Assembly: GCF_006494425.1 (NCBI RefSeq)
Contig: NZ_VHIV01000006.1
Coordinates: 62,001-126,000 of the forward strand
DNA from: Bacillus dicomae
GTDB lineage: Bacteria > Bacillota > Bacilli > Bacillales > Bacillaceae_G
DNA length: 64,000 nt
Reading direction: 5' to 3'
Each line of letters opens with the position of its first letter. Positions within the stretch are counted from its first letter, which is position 1. This document shows, piece after piece, positions 61,010 through 64,000 of this stretch. The notes below the pieces were generated by a model. The model saw only the letters and a program-made list of their open reading frames with translations, was not told the origin of the DNA and made no database searches. A program made the translations under genes and the position numbers.

Positions 61010-62308
61010 TCATTCTTCTCCCTTCTTTATTTCCACTCGTTTAATTTGATGCATATCTTTTTCCAGAACTTTAAAAGAAAAGCCGTGTTTTTCAATAATA
61101 TCTCCTTCAGCAACGATTTGCTTTTGTACCATAATCCAGCCACCAATTGTATCTACATCATCAGCGATTAAGTGTATGCCAAATAAATCATTTACTTCAC
61201 TAATGAGCACTTTTCCTTCTACAATTTTACATCCTTCACTTATATGCTCTATAGGCGGGTGTTCATCTTCATCGTATTCATCTCGAATTTCTCCAACAAT
61301 TTCTTCTAAAATATCTTCTAATGTAACAATCCCAGCTGTACCACCATATTCATCATACAACACAGCTAATGCAATGTGTTTTCTTTGCATTTGTAATAGT
61401 AAATCATGAATTGGAATATTTTCTAGCACTTCAATGACTGGCCTTGTATATGGCATAATCGAGCACTCCTCGTCCCGATTACCATCCATATAACGAATAA
61501 ACAAATCTTTTACATTAACCATCCCAATAATTTCATCTTTATCTTCACCAAATACAGGATATCTCGTGTACTTTTCTTGTGCGATTACTTTAATATGTGT
61601 TTCAAATGGTTCGTCTTCATATAAGCCTACAACTTCCGTACGAGGCACCATAATTTCCTTTGCGACTCTATTATCAAATTCGAAAATATTATTTACATAT
61701 TTAAATTCCCTTTGATTAATCTCTCCGCTCTCATAGCTCTCAGATAAGATTAACCTTAATTCTTCTTCTGAATGAGCTACTTCATGTTCAGAAGCTGGAT
61801 GTAATCCGAATAAACCAGTTACAACCCTTGCTGAACCGTTTAAAGCCCAAATAAACGGATACATAACTCGGTAAAAGTAAATAAGTGGCTTTGATAACAA
61901 TAAGCTAACTTGCTCGGCTCTTTGTATAGCAAATGTCTTCGGAGCAAGTTCACCAATGACAACATGTAAAAATGTAATAACTGCAAAGGCAATAATAAAT
62001 GAAACTGTACTGGAAATTGCAGGTGAGAATTGTAATTTTAAAAACAACGGCTCGAGTAAATGTTTAATGGTTGGTTCCCCTAACCACCCAAGCCCTAAAG
62101 CAGTAATTGTAATACCTAGCTGACAGGCCGATAAATATTCATCTAAATTTGAAGTGACCTTTTTAGCTGCCAATGCTCCTCGTCGTTTTTCACTAACGAG
62201 TTGATCAATACGACTGCTACGTACCTTAATAATTGCAAACTCAACAGCTACAAAAAAACCTGTTAATGCAATAAGGATGACTACCATCAGTAATTTTAAA
62301 ATATCCAC
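61010..62308 (-). CDS. CNNM/CorC-HlyC-type membrane protein with CBS domains
   Basis: A 432-residue protein: an N-terminal DUF21 (CNNM) membrane domain with about four helices, ending near residue 190 (YLSACQLGITITALGLGWLG near 58), two CBS domains (about 215-335; MVPRTEVVGLYEDEP and YGGTAGIVTLEDILEEIVGE), and a C-terminal CorC_HlyC domain (about 350-430). Relatives export magnesium (MpfA/YhdP) or were once called hemolysin-like. The start is GTG, 6 nt after AAAGG; a stronger ribosome site lies behind a hairpin further upstream. Confidence 0.88.
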   Translation of the reverse strand: MDILKLLMVVILIALTGFFVAVEFAIIKVRSSRIDQLVSEKRRGALAAKKVTSNLDEYLSACQLGITITALGLGWLGEPTIKHLLEPLFLKLQFSPAISSTVSFIIAFAVITFLHVVIGELAPKTFAIQRAEQVSLLLSKPLIYFYRVMYPFIWALNGSARVVTGLFGLHPASEHEVAHSEEELRLILSESYESGEINQREFKYVNNIFEFDNRVAKEIMVPRTEVVGLYEDEPFETHIKVIAQEKYTRYPVFGEDKDEIIGMVNVKDLFIRYMDGNRDEECSIMPYTRPVIEVLENIPIHDLLLQMQRKHIALAVLYDEYGGTAGIVTLEDILEEIVGEIRDEYDEDEHPPIEHISEGCKIVEGKVLISEVNDLFGIHLIADDVDTIGGWIMVQKQIVAEGDIIEKHGFSFKVLEKDMHQIKRVEIKKGEE

Positions 62309-62315
62309 ATATGCC

Positions 62316-62350
62316 CTTTAGCTTTCTTAGCTAAAGTTACACCTCCTTTT
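62316..62350 (-). promoter_or_regulatory. hairpin between a strong ribosome site and the CorC-type start
   Basis: On the minus strand AAAAGGAGGTG is followed after 3 nt by CTTTAGCT-AAGAA-AGCTAAAG, an 8-bp stem-loop, and 7 nt later by the GTG. Folding the hairpin brings the strong site to about 10-12 nt from the start. Confidence 0.5.
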
Positions 62351-62354
62351 AAAA

Positions 62355-62371
62355 AGAAGTTTCACTTTAGT
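62355..62371 (-). repeat. solo end-motif of the interspersed repeat
   Basis: AGAAGTTTCACTTTAGT contains the AGTTTCACTTTA core seen at the ends of copies A-C, here between two minus-strand genes. Confidence 0.4.
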
Positions 62372-62415
62372 TTCTTCATTTACTCAAAAGCAACCCTATA
62401 TAAAATTCACCAATT

Positions 62416-62802
62416 TCAAACCTCATACAATTCTAAAGGGAGGCCGTCAGGGTCTTGGAAAAAGACGAATTTCTTCTCCGTTATTTCATCAATACGTATT
62501 GATTCCGTCTCAACACCACATTCGTTTAAATGCTTCACAGCTTCTTCTATATTTGTAACAGCAAATGCTAAATGTCTAAGTCCAGCTGCTTCTGGGAAAC
62601 TCGGCCGCTTTGGCGGATTTGGAAATGAAAATAATTCAATTTGATACGCTTCCCCTACGCATAAATCTAACTTATAAGAATCTCTTTCCTTTCTATATAC
62701 TTCATTTATCACTTTAAAACCCAATACCCTAGTATAAAAATCCTTTGACACTTCGTAATTCGAACAAATAATGGCTACGTGGTGCACTCTACTTATATTC
62801 AT
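62416..62802 (-). CDS. VOC-superfamily (glyoxalase/bleomycin-resistance-like) protein
   Basis: A 128-residue VOC protein. It begins ISRVHHVAIICSNYEVSKDF with the metal-ligand His, and shows GLRHLAFAVTNIEEAVKHLN near residue 72 and VFFQDPDGLPLELYEV at the end, where Glu is a metal ligand. The metal-binding His/Glu set looks complete, so glyoxalase-like activity is possible. The frame is open for 38 more codons, but these are hydrophobic and lack family similarity, and the ATG at 62802 fits the family. Confidence 0.87.
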   Translation of the reverse strand: MNISRVHHVAIICSNYEVSKDFYTRVLGFKVINEVYRKERDSYKLDLCVGEAYQIELFSFPNPPKRPSFPEAAGLRHLAFAVTNIEEAVKHLNECGVETESIRIDEITEKKFVFFQDPDGLPLELYEV

Positions 62803-62893
62803 GATTTCTCTATTCCTTTCTTTACCAAAGATGCATATTCTCCCTTGAAATGAAAAACATATATAGCAGAATATCTCTTTTAGGGGGCTTACT

Positions 62894-64000
62894 ATGAAAT
62901 TTATTACTTTTTTCATGGGACTTATCGTTGTTTTCTTCCTTGCTTATATCGCTAGCAACAATAAGAAACACATTAAATTTAAACCAATTTTCATCATGCT
63001 CATTATACAGTTAATTTTAACCTATTTATTATTAAATACAGAAATCGGCCTCATACTTATTCGGGTCATTTCCAGTCTGTTTACAAAGCTACTCGAGTAT
63101 GCCGCTGATGGTATAAACTTCGTATTTGGAGGGCTTGCCAATAAAGGTGAAATGCCATTCTTCCTTACTGTACTATTACCAATCGTCTTCATTTCCGTTT
63201 TAATTGGTATACTACAACATTTCAAAATACTACCCTTCTTTATTCGTTGGATCGGTTACTTCCTTAGCAAAATAAATGGTCTTGGGAAATTAGAATCTTA
63301 CAACGCTATCGCATCTGCCATTGTCGGCCAATCAGAAGTTTTTATTACGGTAAAAAAACAATTAGCTCAAATTCCAAAGCACCGTCTTTATACACTTTGT
63401 GCTTCTGCCATGTCAACCGTATCTATGTCTATCGTAGGTGCCTATATGACAATGATCGAACCTAAATATGTAGTAACCGCACTCGTTCTCAATTTATTTA
63501 GTGGATTCATTATCGTACTCATCATTAACCCTTACGATGTGAAAGATGAAGAAGATATTTTAGAAATTAAAGGCGAAAAACAAAGCTTTTTTGAAATGCT
63601 TGGAGAATACATTCTAGATGGCTTTCGCGTAGCTATCGTTGTCGGCGCTATGCTCATCGGATTTGTCGCATTAATGAGCTGTATTAATGACCTATTCCTC
63701 ATTATATTCGGCATTACTTTCCAGCAATTGATCGGCTACGTATTTGCGCCCATTGCATTCCTTATTGGTGTACCAAGTTCTGAAATTGTCACAGCTGGTA
63801 GCATTATGGCAACGAAGCTTGTAACGAATGAATTTGTAGCCATGATGGACCTTAGTAAAATTTCGAACAGCCTTTCTCCTCGTACAGTTGGTATCATTTC
63901 TGTTTTCCTCGTTTCTTTTGCCAACTTTTCTTCTATCGGTATTATTTCAGGTGCGGTAAAAGGATTAAACGAAGAACAAGGAAACGTCGTTGCCAGGTTT
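62894..64000 (+). CDS. concentrative nucleoside transporter NupC family (3' end outside window)
   Basis: The first 369 residues of a CNT-family H+/Na+:nucleoside symporter. Family marks are [20 protein letters not shown] near residue 35, [20 protein letters not shown] near 132 and [20 protein letters not shown] near 180; [17 protein letters not shown] lies near the cut end. AGGGGGC lies 6 nt before the ATG. Only the last 20-30 residues should be missing. It belongs with the NupC type, carrying pyrimidine or purine nucleosides. Confidence 0.9.
   Translation, partial: MKFITFFMGLIVVFFLAYIASNNKKHIKFKPIFIMLIIQLILTYLLLNTEIGLILIRVISSLFTKLLEYAADGINFVFGGLANKGEMPFFLTVLLPIVFISVLIGILQHFKILPFFIRWIGYFLSKINGLGKLESYNAIASAIVGQSEVFITVKKQLAQIPKHRLYTLCASAMSTVSMSIVGAYMTMIEPKYVVTALVLNLFSGFIIVLIINPYDVKDEEDILEIKGEKQSFFEMLGEYILDGFRVAIVVGAMLIGFVALMSCINDLFLIIFGITFQQLIGYVFAPIAFLIGVPSSEIVTAGSIMATKLVTNEFVAMMDLSKISNSLSPRTVGIISVFLVSFANFSSIGIISGAVKGLNEEQGNVVARF

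Noticed and set aside
1-64000. CRISPR arrays, tRNA/rRNA genes, prophage or insertion sequences
   Set aside because: No regularly spaced repeats, cloverleaf-like sequence, phage gene or transposase was recognised anywhere in the window.

Overview
The window is chromosomal DNA of a low-GC, endospore-forming Firmicute and reads as the Bacillus cereus group. Support comes from the AT-rich sequence, strong AGGAGG-type ribosome sites, a gerA-type germination operon, a small acid-soluble spore protein (SspH), Bacillus regulatory signals (cre, CodY, Fur, Rex/Fnr, GlpP-type leader) and interspersed repeats of a kind scattered through cereus-group genomes. No prophage, insertion sequence, CRISPR array, tRNA or rRNA was seen. 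The window cuts a LacI-type regulator (probably rbsR) at its left edge and a nupC-type nucleoside transporter at its right edge.

Layout. 0-13 kb: LacI regulator; EmrB-type drug exporter with its MarR regulator; glycerol-3-phosphate transporter behind a structured leader; oligopeptide transporter oppDFBCA; an unlisted 38-residue membrane peptide; universal stress protein; SulP permease. 13-20 kb: His-rich lipoprotein divergent from a two-component system; dihydrofolate-reductase-like enzyme divergent from a WYL regulator; ECF sigma/anti-sigma pair. 20-29 kb: HIT hydrolase, OsmC protein, amino-acid permease, glutamine transporter glnQHMP, alanine symporter, APH-type kinase and a CPBP protease. 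29-37 kb: germination receptor operon and the trehalose locus (treP-treA plus separate treR). 37-46 kb: an amino-acid permease behind a histidine leader-peptide attenuator, a PAS-GGDEF-EAL protein, a His/Gly/Tyr-rich coat-like protein, cardiolipin synthase, and a MoxR/VWA pair. 46-57 kb: Nudix/phosphoribosyltransferase pair, threonine catabolism (kbl-tdh), methyltransferase, a Fur-controlled siderophore importer, dtpT, sspH and an ArsR regulator. 57-64 kb: lactate permease behind tandem Rex/Fnr boxes, aspartase, a CorC-like membrane protein, a VOC protein and nupC.

Themes. Most genes serve uptake and breakdown of peptides, amino acids and small carbon sources, and many carry visible nutrient control: perfect cre matches at tre, kbl and aspA, near matches at glpT, rbsR and the permease at 21-22 kb, and CodY-like boxes at several amino-acid and peptide transporters. 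The most striking item is the leader at 37.09-37.26 kb: a 19-codon peptide with four consecutive His codons, followed by mutually exclusive hairpins and an intrinsic terminator, ahead of an APC-family permease. This looks like classical ribosome-mediated histidine attenuation, which is unusual in a Bacillus, where T-boxes and RNA-binding proteins usually do this work.

Limits. All homology statements are from recognition of motifs, not from a search. Starts were moved from the longest open frame to the ATG/GTG/TTG with the best-spaced ribosome site where these differed.
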